Assembly: GCA_036231565.1 (NCBI GenBank)
Contig: JAZAHA010000001.1
Coordinates: 1 to 63,480 of the forward strand
Reading direction: 5' to 3'
DNA length: 63,480 nucleotides
DNA from: Maricaulis sp036231565
GTDB lineage: Bacteria > Pseudomonadota > Alphaproteobacteria > Caulobacterales > Maricaulaceae
The notes beneath the pieces were generated by a model, which made no database searches, had not been told where the DNA came from, and was given only the letters and a program-made list of their open reading frames with translations. Positions 7,536 through 14,002 of this stretch are shown here, one piece after another (position 1 is the stretch's first letter; every line of letters starts with the position of its first letter). The position numbers and the translations under genes were made by a program.

Positions 7536-7555
7536 TTTTATCGAATTCGATAAAA
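7536..7555. promoter_or_regulatory. hipBA operator 1 (perfect 20-bp palindrome)
   Basis: TTTTATCGAATTCGATAAAA, perfectly self-complementary and AT-rich in a GC-rich genome, 12 bases upstream of the proposed hipB start. HipB proteins repress their operons by binding such palindromes; the assignment is inference from position and symmetry. Confidence 0.65.
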
Positions 7556-7585
7556 CATGCCCTGTTCCGGCGTCGGAGGCAAGAA

Positions 7586-7605
7586 TTTTATCGAAAACAG
7601 TAAAC
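7586..7605. promoter_or_regulatory. hipBA operator 2 (imperfect)
   Basis: TTTTATCGAAAACAGTAAAC repeats the left half of operator 1 exactly and the right half imperfectly; centre-to-centre distance 50 bp. Confidence 0.5.
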
Positions 7606-7636
7606 CCGTCGGGATCTGACCCGGAAACCGGCCAAC

Positions 7637-7654
7637 TTTACCGAAAACGTAAAA
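7637..7654. promoter_or_regulatory. hipBA operator 3 (imperfect)
   Basis: TTTACCGAAAACGTAAAA, a third related AT-rich inverted motif about 50 bp beyond operator 2. Three spaced sites fit cooperative HipB or HipAB binding. The site lies between hipBA and dapD and could also touch dapD expression. Confidence 0.45.
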
Positions 7655-7741
7655 CCATTTGCCCCGCACCGCCGCACTTCCCCCTCTCCCGCACCGGTGC
7701 TAAGTCGCGCTCATTCTCCGCATCAGCCTGACGAGCGAGCC

Positions 7742-8566
7742 ATGACCGACGCCCTGCAATCCGCCATCGAGACCGCCTGGGACAATCGCGACAGCGTGTC
7801 CGCCGACACGCAGGGCGAGGTGCGCGAGGCGGTGGAGACGGCGATCGGCCTGCTTGATGCCGGCAAGGCCCGTGTCGCCGAACGCGCCGGCAATGGCGAC
7901 TGGCAGGTCAATCAATGGCTCAAGAAGGCCGTGCTGCTGGGCTTCCGGCTCAATCCGATGGGTCTGGTCGGGGGCGGCGTCGCCGGCTCGAAATGGTGGG
8001 ACAAGGTGCCCTCCAAGTTCGAGGGCTGGGACGAGGCCGATTTCGCCGCCGCCGGCTTCCGCGCCGTGCCGCCCTGCGCCGTGCGCCGCGGCGCCTACAT
8101 CGCACCGGGCACGGTGCTGATGCCCTCCTATGTGAATATCGGGGCGTATGTGGACGAGGGCACGATGGTCGACACCTGGTCGACGGTCGGCTCCTGCGCC
8201 CAGATCGGCAAGAATGTCCACATCTCCGGCGGCGTCGGGATCGGCGGTGTGCTGGAACCGCTGCAGGCGGGGCCGGTAATCATCGAGGATGATGTCTTCA
8301 TCGGCGCGCGCTCGGAAGTGGCCGAGGGCGTGATCGTACGCACCGGTGCCGTGATCTCCATGGGCGTCTTCCTGGGCCAGTCGACCAAGATCGTCGACCG
8401 CGCCACCGGCGAGATCACCCGCGGCGAAGTCCCCGAATACGCCGTCGTCGTGCCCGGCACCCTGCCCGACCCCAAGGGCGGCCCCTCGCTCGCCTGCGCC
8501 GTCATCGTCAAGCGCGTCGACGCCCAGACGCGGGCCAAGACCGCAATCAACGAGCTGTTGCGGTAG
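7742..8566 (+). CDS. dapD: Tetrahydrodipicolinate N-succinyltransferase
   Basis: 274 residues. DapD transfers succinyl from succinyl-CoA to 2,3,4,5-tetrahydropyridine-2,6-dicarboxylate in the succinylase branch of lysine and diaminopimelate synthesis. Seen: N-terminal helical domain, then the left-handed beta-helix hexapeptide repeats (GAYIAPGTVLMPSYVNIGAY, DEGTMVDTWSTVGSCAQIG, VHISGGVGIGGVLEPLQAGP, EDDVFIGARSEVAEGV) and the C-terminal region ending TAINELLR. ATG at 7742 with GAGCGAG upstream. dapE, the desuccinylase of the same branch, is at 13989-15164. Confidence 0.97.
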   Translation: MTDALQSAIETAWDNRDSVSADTQGEVREAVETAIGLLDAGKARVAERAGNGDWQVNQWLKKAVLLGFRLNPMGLVGGGVAGSKWWDKVPSKFEGWDEADFAAAGFRAVPPCAVRRGAYIAPGTVLMPSYVNIGAYVDEGTMVDTWSTVGSCAQIGKNVHISGGVGIGGVLEPLQAGPVIIEDDVFIGARSEVAEGVIVRTGAVISMGVFLGQSTKIVDRATGEITRGEVPEYAVVVPGTLPDPKGGPSLACAVIVKRVDAQTRAKTAINELLR

Positions 8567-8577
8567 GGGGGCATTTC

Positions 8578-8742
8578 TTTCTTCCCCACGTCGTGGAGAA
8601 GTGGGCCGATGCGCAGCATCGGGTCGAAGGGGCGGCGCGAAGCGCCGGAGGACAGCAGAGCCTCGCTCCGCCATTCCGCCGCGTGCCGCGGCGGCCCCTC
8701 TCCCGCTTCGCGGGTCCCCCTCCCCATGAAATGGGGAGGAAA
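8578..8742. repeat. 165-bp dispersed repeat, copy 1
   Basis: Begins TTTCTTCCCCAC and ends GGGGAGGAAA, so the ends are near-perfect inverted repeats. Shared blocks with copy 2 (9972-10136) include AAGTGGGCCGATGCGCAGCA, CGGGTCGAAGGGG, GCCGCGTGCCGCGG and CGCTTCGCGGGTCCCCCTCC; the middle differs. It fills the gap between the convergent dapD and flavoprotein genes and ends five bases from the flavoprotein stop. Confidence 0.75.
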
Positions 8743-8747
8743 GCGAC

Positions 8748-9953
8748 TTATCTCCCCAGCCAGGCCTCCACGCCTTTCGCAGCGGCTATCCCCGTTGCGA
8801 AGCTGGCCTGCAGGAGGTAGCCGCCGGTCGGGGCATCCCAGTCCAGCATCTCGCCGGCGGCGAAAACGCCGGGCTTTGCCGTCAGCATGAAATCCTCCCC
8901 CACGGCGTCCCGTGTTATACCGCCCACCGAGGAAATCGCGCGATCGAGACCGCGCTGGGCGGTGACGGTCAGCGGCACGGCCTTGATCAGCGCCGCGAGT
9001 GCGGCCGGATCGGACGGCAGATCCGCCACCGCGTCGCGCAGGAGGGAGATGGCGGCTGGCGGCAGTCCGGCCTTGCGCAGACGGTTGGCAAGCGACTGGC
9101 CCTTTTTCGCCCGCGCCAGGGTCGCCGCCAGCGCCCCGGCGGTCTGGTTGGGGCGCAGGTCGAGATGCAGCGTCACCGGTCCTTGCGCCAGCGCCTCGCG
9201 GACCGGCGCGGCGAGCGCATAGACCGCCCCGCCTTCCAGCCCGTAGCGGGCGATCACCGCCTCGCCGGCGACACGCTCCTCACCCAGGGTGAGCGCGATC
9301 GTCTTCAGCGGCGTGCCGGCGAAACGCGCCTTGGTAATGTCACTGAATGTCACCTCCATGCCGCAGTTGGAGGGCATGAACGGGGCTGTTGTGATGCCCT
9401 CGCGTGACAATATGTCCGCCCAATATCCGTCCGATCCCAGCCGCGGCCAGCTCGCCCCGCCCAGCGCCAGAAGCGTCGCGTCGGCGCGGTGCGTGACCGG
9501 TCCGTCCGGCGTATCGAACACCAGCGCACCCTCTTCGTCCCAGCCGGTCCAGCAATGTCTCACATGCAGGACAACACCCTGATCGTCCAGCCGTTTCCGC
9601 CAGGCTCTCAGCAGCGGCGACGCCTTCATCGCCTCGGGAAATACCCGGCCCGACGAGCCGGTAAACACCGCCTGCCCCAGCCCCTCGCACCAGGCCCGCA
9701 ACGCCGCCGGATCATGCTTGAGAATGACCGGCCCCAGCCAGTCCGCCGCTTCGCGATACCGGCCCAGAAACGCCGGCAGGGGTTCGGAATGGGTGAGGTT
9801 GAGACCGCCGCGCCCCGCCATCAGAAATTTGCGCCCCGGCGTCGGCATTTTCTCGAAGATATCCACGCCAAACCCCGCCGCGGAGAGATGTTCCGCAGCG
9901 ATCAAACCGGCCGGCCCGGCTCCGATAATGGCTATGGATCTGGAAGCGCTCAT
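8748..9953 (-). CDS. HI0933-like FAD-dependent flavoprotein (TIGR03862-type)
   Basis: 401 residues. N-terminal dinucleotide-binding motif GAGPAGLIAAEHL, followed by the family signature GRKFLMAGRGGLNLTHSEP and C-terminal GVFAAGEMLDWDAPTGGYLL, both typical of the HI0933/YhiN group of NAD(P)/FAD-dependent oxidoreductases; their substrates are unknown. Start chosen at ATG 9953 (MSASRSIAIIGAG); the longer frame to 9983 would take its first codons from the neighbouring 165-bp repeat. The gene sits alone between two direct copies of that repeat. Confidence 0.88.
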   Translation of the reverse strand: MSASRSIAIIGAGPAGLIAAEHLSAAGFGVDIFEKMPTPGRKFLMAGRGGLNLTHSEPLPAFLGRYREAADWLGPVILKHDPAALRAWCEGLGQAVFTGSSGRVFPEAMKASPLLRAWRKRLDDQGVVLHVRHCWTGWDEEGALVFDTPDGPVTHRADATLLALGGASWPRLGSDGYWADILSREGITTAPFMPSNCGMEVTFSDITKARFAGTPLKTIALTLGEERVAGEAVIARYGLEGGAVYALAAPVREALAQGPVTLHLDLRPNQTAGALAATLARAKKGQSLANRLRKAGLPPAAISLLRDAVADLPSDPAALAALIKAVPLTVTAQRGLDRAISSVGGITRDAVGEDFMLTAKPGVFAAGEMLDWDAPTGGYLLQASFATGIAAAKGVEAWLGR

Positions 9954-9971
9954 GGGTCTCTGGTAGCGCGG

Positions 9972-10136
9972 TTTCTTCCCCACGTCAGTGGGGAAGTGGG
10001 CCGATGCGCAGCATCGGGTCGAAGGGGCCGGCGCGCCAGCGCCGGAAGGGTTTCACAGGGCAGGATACGATTGCCGCGTGCCGCGGCACCCCTCCCCCGC
10101 TTCGCGGGTCCCCCTCCCCATGAAATGGGGAGGAAA
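9972..10136. repeat. 165-bp dispersed repeat, copy 2
   Basis: Same orientation and same length as 8578-8742, with conserved outer parts and a variable middle (about positions 10050-10075). It ends directly against the stop codon of the P1 peptidase gene and starts 18 bases upstream of the flavoprotein ATG, so it contributes the region just before that gene's ribosome-binding site. Confidence 0.75.
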
Positions 10137-11303
10137 TCAACGTTCCCGCGCCGCGACCATCGCGCGTACCCGTTCGACGGGCAGCGCCCGCACCACGGCG
10201 TCGGAGCCGACAACCGGATACTCGATATCCTCGGCCATCAGGAGGGCGTTATAAATGGCTTCCTCGGTGGCCTCGATCGCGGCCTGGAAGAGCGGCGACA
10301 TCTGGCTGTTGGGCAGGTCGGCCACCGCCGCAACATCCGAGCGGCGCTCCGGCGTGCGGCGCACATCGGGATGGGTGGAGAAGGCAATGGCATAATCGCC
10401 CGACCCGTTGGTGATCGACGCGCCGGTGCGCGCCAGGCCAGCGAATGTGCGCCGGGCGAGACGTTCCAGATTGCGGTCGGACAGGGGCGCATCGGTGGCA
10501 AGCACGATCATGATTGAGCCATCAGCGCGATCGTCCGCAACATGGTCCGAGAGATAGTACTGGCCCAGTTCCTCACCCACGGGCAGGCCGTCCATCTGCA
10601 GGATGCCGCCATAATTGGTCTGCACCAGAACGCCCAGCGTCCAGCCGCCCAGACTGTCCGGCAGGTGGCGCGAGGACGTGCCGATCCCGCCCTTCCAGCC
10701 AAAGGTCACCGTGCCATTACCGGCACCGGCATTGCCTTCGGCGACAGGCCCGTCCGAAGCGCTCTCGATCGCCTCAACCGCATGTTCCGGCATGATAATC
10801 CGGGCGCGGATATCGTTGAGCCGGCTGTCATTGGTCTCGCCGACTACCATGTTGAGCGAACGGATGCTTTCATGCCCCGGCCGGGCCAGCGACCAGTCGA
10901 GTATCCCGTCCGCCGCCCGCGGCACGGCCAGCGTATTGGTCAGCACGATCGGCGTCTCGATCTCGCCCAGCTCACGGATCTGGGTCGCGCCCATCAGCTT
11001 GCCATAGCCATTGCCGACTGCGAGGGCGGCCGGCACCTTGTCGGCATAGAGGTCACCGCCATGCGGCAGGATCGCCGTAACGCCGGTGCGGATCAAGGCC
11101 TCCGGATCAGTGAGTGTCACCTGGCCGACCAGGACCCCCTCGACATCCGTGATCGCATTGAGCGGACCGGGCGACAGCACGCCCGGCGCGATACCGATCT
11201 CGCGGGCCCGCACCTGGTCCGGGCCGCGCTCCTGGGCGCCTGCTGCCGCTGTCGTCACCACTATCGCCATTGCCAATCCTGCCAGCCTTGCCGCACCGGT
11301 CAT
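10137..11303 (-). CDS. Secreted P1-family (S58, DmpA-like) aminopeptidase
   Basis: 388 residues with a signal peptide (LAGLAMAIVVTTAAAGAQ). P1/S58 enzymes such as DmpA and BapA are N-terminal-nucleophile aminopeptidases that self-cleave before a serine and remove N-terminal residues from D- or beta-peptides. Seen: GVLSPGPLNAITDVEGVLVG near the N-terminus, the processing-site region NGTVTFGWKGGIGTSSRHL (about residues 196-214), and the C-terminal DAPLSDRNLERLARRTFAGL plus ITNGSGDYAIAFST. The signal peptide places it in the periplasm. Substrate not predictable from sequence. Confidence 0.9.
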   Translation of the reverse strand: MTGAARLAGLAMAIVVTTAAAGAQERGPDQVRAREIGIAPGVLSPGPLNAITDVEGVLVGQVTLTDPEALIRTGVTAILPHGGDLYADKVPAALAVGNGYGKLMGATQIRELGEIETPIVLTNTLAVPRAADGILDWSLARPGHESIRSLNMVVGETNDSRLNDIRARIIMPEHAVEAIESASDGPVAEGNAGAGNGTVTFGWKGGIGTSSRHLPDSLGGWTLGVLVQTNYGGILQMDGLPVGEELGQYYLSDHVADDRADGSIMIVLATDAPLSDRNLERLARRTFAGLARTGASITNGSGDYAIAFSTHPDVRRTPERRSDVAAVADLPNSQMSPLFQAAIEATEEAIYNALLMAEDIEYPVVGSDAVVRALPVERVRAMVAARER

Positions 11304-11419
11304 GACGGCGCCTCCCTGATCTGCCGCCGCTTTTATATCAGTCCCTGCGCTGACGTGCCGCTACCCGTTGCGGCTCGAATCTGATGGGATGGGCCGGTTC
11401 GAACAAGAAGGGGCGCGCC

Positions 11420-11761
11420 ATGAGCGAGGATACCACCAAGACCCGTCCGCCCGTCGCCGACCCGGCGGCGCCTTACGGCTCGGCAAACAATCCGTCGGAA
11501 TTCGACGTGCTGAACAAGCTGGGCAAGGACGAGCCCTATTTCATCATCCGCGGCGGCGATCCGCTGTCCGACGCGCTGGTCGAGCTGCACGCCTATATCG
11601 GCGCGGGCCAGTCCGGTGCGGCGCACGACACGCTGGAACGCATTCTCGCCCTCACCTCGCAACACCCGCCCCGTCCGGTCGGCTCGCCGAAATACCGCGA
11701 AACCTTCAAGATCTCGGTCTCGATGGAACGCTATCGCGAGACGCACGGACGCTCGCACTAG
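11420..11761 (+). CDS. Conserved hypothetical protein, 113 residues
   Basis: Soluble, acidic start (MSEDTTKTRPP), then a compact region (FDVLNKLGKDEPYFIIRGGD, PLSDALVELHAYIGAGQSG) and a basic end. No domain recognised by eye. ATG at 11420 is chosen because GGGGCG lies just upstream and an earlier in-frame start adds only unrelated residues. It is followed 17 bases later by a GNAT gene on the same strand, so the two probably form an operon diverging from the P1 peptidase. Confidence 0.7.
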   Translation: MSEDTTKTRPPVADPAAPYGSANNPSEFDVLNKLGKDEPYFIIRGGDPLSDALVELHAYIGAGQSGAAHDTLERILALTSQHPPRPVGSPKYRETFKISVSMERYRETHGRSH

Positions 11762-11778
11762 CGCGCAGGCCACCCGTC

Positions 11779-12255
11779 ATGAGCGACACTGTCACGATCC
11801 GCCGGGCCGCCCCGGCGGACTTCGCGGTATTGGGCGAGATCATGTTCGACGCCGTCCACAATGCGCCCAGCCGCTACACGCCGCAGCAGCGCCAGGCCTG
11901 GGTGCCGGAACCGCGCCGCGGCGACGACTGGAATGCGCGCCTGGCCGGGCAGGTGATCTTCATCGCCGAACAGGACGGTCACGCCGCCGGCTTCATGTCG
12001 CTGGCGCCGCCCGACTATGTCGACTTCGCCTATATCCGCCCCGGCTTCCAGGGTTCGGGCCTGTTCCGGCGGCTCTACACCGCGATCGAGGAAGTGGCGC
12101 TCGAGGAAGGCCAGACCCGCCTCACCGTCCATGCCAGCCTGATGGCCCAGCCGGCCTTTTCGGCGATGGGGTTCCAGGTCACACAGCGCGAAACGGTCGA
12201 GGTCCGCGGCGAACAGCTCGACCGGTTCGCGATGGAAAAGCCGCTCAAACGCTAG
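11779..12255 (+). CDS. GNAT-family N-acetyltransferase
   Basis: 158 residues, complete GNAT fold: N-terminal RRAAPADFAVLGEIM, central strand VIFIAEQDGHAAGFMSL, the acetyl-CoA-binding motif A region VDFAYIRPGFQGSGLFRRLY (variant of R/Q-x-x-G-x-G/A), then TRLTVHASLMAQPAFSAMGF, the usual end of the fold. Acceptor substrate unknown. Its last four bases overlap the end of the convergent cupin gene. Confidence 0.88.
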   Translation: MSDTVTIRRAAPADFAVLGEIMFDAVHNAPSRYTPQQRQAWVPEPRRGDDWNARLAGQVIFIAEQDGHAAGFMSLAPPDYVDFAYIRPGFQGSGLFRRLYTAIEEVALEEGQTRLTVHASLMAQPAFSAMGFQVTQRETVEVRGEQLDRFAMEKPLKR

Positions 12256-12722
12256 AAGCGCGACCCGTCCTTGCGGCGGAAACAGTCCGGGTTGGTGTAG
12301 CGCCCCGGCTTCGCCTCCAGATCGATATCGGGATAGAAGGCCGCGTCGGCGTCCGAACGCCCGCCGGCGACCAGGAAGACGCAATCGGCACCCGAACGGT
12401 TCTGCAGGCAGTGTCCGTTCTCGACGCCGGCCGGGAAGCCCGCGCAATCGCCGGCGTGCAGCACGGTTTCGCCCTCATCGGTGACCAGGACCGCCTCGCC
12501 TTCCATCATCATGACAAACTCGTCCTCATGCGTGTGCCAGTGGCGCTGGGAGGACCAGGCTCCCGGTTCGAGGCGCACGAGATTGACGCCGAAGCCGGTC
12601 AGCCCGGCCGCAGCGCCGAGACGGCGGAAATGGCGGCCCGACACGGCGCCGGCATATTCGGCGGGATAGCCCGTACCTGTGGCCTCTTCGATATCCTCGA
12701 TCGCAAATTTCACCATGATCAC
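12252..12722 (-). CDS. Cupin-domain protein
   Basis: 156 residues (ATG 12722, or 12716 giving MVKFAIED). One cupin barrel: LTGFGVNLVRLEPGAWSSQR, metal motif HWHTHEDEFVMMMEGEAVL, and the second motif GDCAGFPAGVENGHCLQNRS. Such small cupins bind sugars or other small ligands; the exact role is not clear. The tail DLEAKPGRYTNPDCFRRKDG is common in small proteobacterial cupins of this type. Convergent with the GNAT gene, four bases overlap. Confidence 0.85.
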   Translation of the reverse strand: MIMVKFAIEDIEEATGTGYPAEYAGAVSGRHFRRLGAAAGLTGFGVNLVRLEPGAWSSQRHWHTHEDEFVMMMEGEAVLVTDEGETVLHAGDCAGFPAGVENGHCLQNRSGADCVFLVAGGRSDADAAFYPDIDLEAKPGRYTNPDCFRRKDGSRF

Positions 12723-12824
12723 CCTCTCCGATCCGGCATCGCACCCAGCACGTTCGATATAGGCGCCGCCGGCGATATTGGCGACAGGTACGCCAACCCT
12801 GCGGCCGCCTCCTTGGACCGCACC

Positions 12825-12857
12825 CGAACGCCCTTATAAGCAATACAAGGGCGTTCG
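12825..12857. repeat. 11-bp perfect inverted repeat
   Basis: CGAACGCCCTT, an 11-base loop, then AAGGGCGTTCG. There is no T-run behind either arm, so it is a poor intrinsic terminator; it may be a protein-binding site or an RNA hairpin. Confidence 0.5.
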
Positions 12858-12980
12858 AGCGTTAACGACGGCCTTTCCCACCCTGGCTGTGCGCCGTCGC
12901 TCCGTCATGTAACCAGTCGCCCGACTGTCCCCGGGGATAAGACGCGCCAAGAGCGCATTCCGGAATCCGCCAACGAGATC

Positions 12981-13038
12981 TCGTAGAGATAACGAACTCC
13001 TGTGAAGATAACGAACTCCCGTAGAGATGACGTATTCC
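12981..13038. repeat. Three tandem ~19-bp direct repeats (iteron-like)
   Basis: Units: TCGTAGAGATAACGAACTCC, TGTGAAGATAACGAACTCC and CGTAGAGATGACGTATTCC. The core GATAACGAACTCC is identical in the first two; the third differs at a few places. Spacing of 19-20 bp, close to two helical turns, resembles operator or iteron arrays. They lie about 145 bp upstream of the SeqA-like start. Confidence 0.65.
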
Positions 13039-13126
13039 CATGAATATATTGTCCCTGCACAGGCGCCCCGATCCCCTCCCGGTCGCACATCAAGCGAACC
13101 CTGCGCATCCGGCATCACGGGGAGCA

Positions 13127-13155
13127 TTGACACCATTCCTTCTAATCCTTCTAGT
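13127..13155 (+). promoter_or_regulatory. Possible sigma70-type promoter of the SeqA-like gene
   Basis: TTGACA (13127-13132) matches the -35 consensus; 17 bases later is TCTAGT, a weak -10. The start codon lies about 30 bases beyond. Confidence 0.35.
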
Positions 13156-13183
13156 TACTTACAAGTCCAGCCCCGGAGGCCTT

Positions 13184-14002
13184 ATGTCGGCGCAAAATAC
13201 CATCGAGCTGGACCTGGAGTGTTACAAAGCACTGGAATCTCACCGGCAATCACTGGACGAGAGCGCACTGGACATTCTGCGCCGCATCCTTCTAAGCGCT
13301 GACAGTCCTTATAAGGCGCACCCTGCCGAACCTGCGGAACGGAGTGCGCCGGCCGGAGGCGAGGAAGGGAATGTCGACGGTGGCGCACCGGATCGTACGA
13401 GCCCGACTTCGCTGCTCGATCGGACGGGCTCGACCTTGGCGCCGGATCGCATGCGCCCGACTCCGCCGCCCGATCGTACGATCCCGACTTTGCCGCCGGA
13501 TCGCATGAACCCGACTGTGCCGCTCGATCGGACGGACTCGGTCTTGCCGCGGGACCTTGCGCGCCCAGCTTCAGCGCTCGATCGCACGAGCCCGACCTTG
13601 CCGCCCGCTTACTTGAGTTCGGCCCTGCCGCCCGACTGGCAGGACCCGCATGACGGGACGGAAAGGCGAACCGGCAACTATCTCGTCCAGCTCGGAGAAA
13701 AGGCCTGCTTCGCCCCCAGCCAGAAAGCCGCCTACCGGCTGGGGTTGATCTGGCTGGAGAAAACCCGCCCGGGCCTGCTGGCTGCGCTCGCGCGTGCCGG
13801 GACACGAAACCGGCGGATCGTGGCGCATTCCCCGGACGCCCTCTATCCGCGATCGCCGGCGCTGGCCAAACATGCTGAAAAGCTGGTCGATGACTGGTAT
13901 GTCGATGTGAACCTCTCGAAGGAACAAAAGCTTTCGCGTCTCAAGACCGCCTGCCGGCATGCCGGCCTGATGTTCGGCAAGGATCTTATTGTTGACCTCT
14001 GA
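13184..14002 (+). CDS. SeqA-like DNA-binding protein with repeat linker
   Basis: 272 residues from ATG 13184 (GGAGG upstream). Residues 5-38, NTIELDLECYKALESHRQSL followed by DESALDILRRIL, match the E. coli SeqA N-terminus (KTIEVDDELYSYIASH, then GESASDILRRML). Residues about 160-272 match the SeqA C-terminal domain: QKAAYRLGLIWL against QKRAVNRFMLLL, RNRR at the place of SeqA R116/R118, DDWYVDVN against TPYWVITN with N150 kept (N152 becomes S), and MFGKDLIVDL at the end. SeqA binds hemimethylated GATC and sequesters origins. The two domains are joined here by a long linker with eight nine-residue repeats (70-141), so it is longer than SeqA (181). Assignment rests on hand alignment. Its end overlaps dapE by 14 bases. 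Confidence 0.7.
   Translation: MSAQNTIELDLECYKALESHRQSLDESALDILRRILLSADSPYKAHPAEPAERSAPAGGEEGNVDGGAPDRTSPTSLLDRTGSTLAPDRMRPTPPPDRTIPTLPPDRMNPTVPLDRTDSVLPRDLARPASALDRTSPTLPPAYLSSALPPDWQDPHDGTERRTGNYLVQLGEKACFAPSQKAAYRLGLIWLEKTRPGLLAALARAGTRNRRIVAHSPDALYPRSPALAKHAEKLVDDWYVDVNLSKEQKLSRLKTACRHAGLMFGKDLIVDL
13391..13606 (+). repeat. Eight 27-bp coding repeats, seven beginning with GATC
   Basis: The units encode DRTSPTSLL, DRTGSTLAP, DRMRPTPPP, DRTIPTLPP, DRMNPTVPL, DRTDSVLPR, DLARPASAL and DRTSPTLPP. GATC occurs at 13391, 13418, 13445, 13472, 13499, 13526 and 13580, always exactly in register; the seventh unit has GACC. The proline-rich protein product should be an extended, flexible linker between the two SeqA-like domains. 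Confidence 0.85.

Larger units (their letters stand above)
12723..13183. other. 461-bp gene-free region upstream of the SeqA-like gene
   Basis: No reading frame here has convincing coding character. It contains an 11-bp perfect inverted repeat (12825-12857), three tandem 19-20 bp repeats (12981-13038) and a possible promoter (13127-13155). The DNA is less GC-rich than the neighbouring genes, particularly around 12960-13060 and 13125-13165. It is the likely control region of the gene at 13184. Confidence 0.6.

Noticed and set aside
12847..12870. Intrinsic terminator at the 11-bp inverted repeat
   Set aside because: No T-run follows on either strand, and no gene end is close in the right direction for the plus strand.
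12981..13038. CRISPR array
   Set aside because: Repeats are contiguous without spacers and only three in number.
12834..13136. 100-residue minus-strand frame over the tandem repeats
   Set aside because: The frame mainly translates the 19-bp repeats, has no similarity or good start, and crosses the inverted repeat.
13040..13183. N-terminal extension of the SeqA-like gene
   Set aside because: 48 extra residues unlike SeqA; the ATG at 13184 has GGAGG and places the SeqA motif at the N-terminus as in E. coli.
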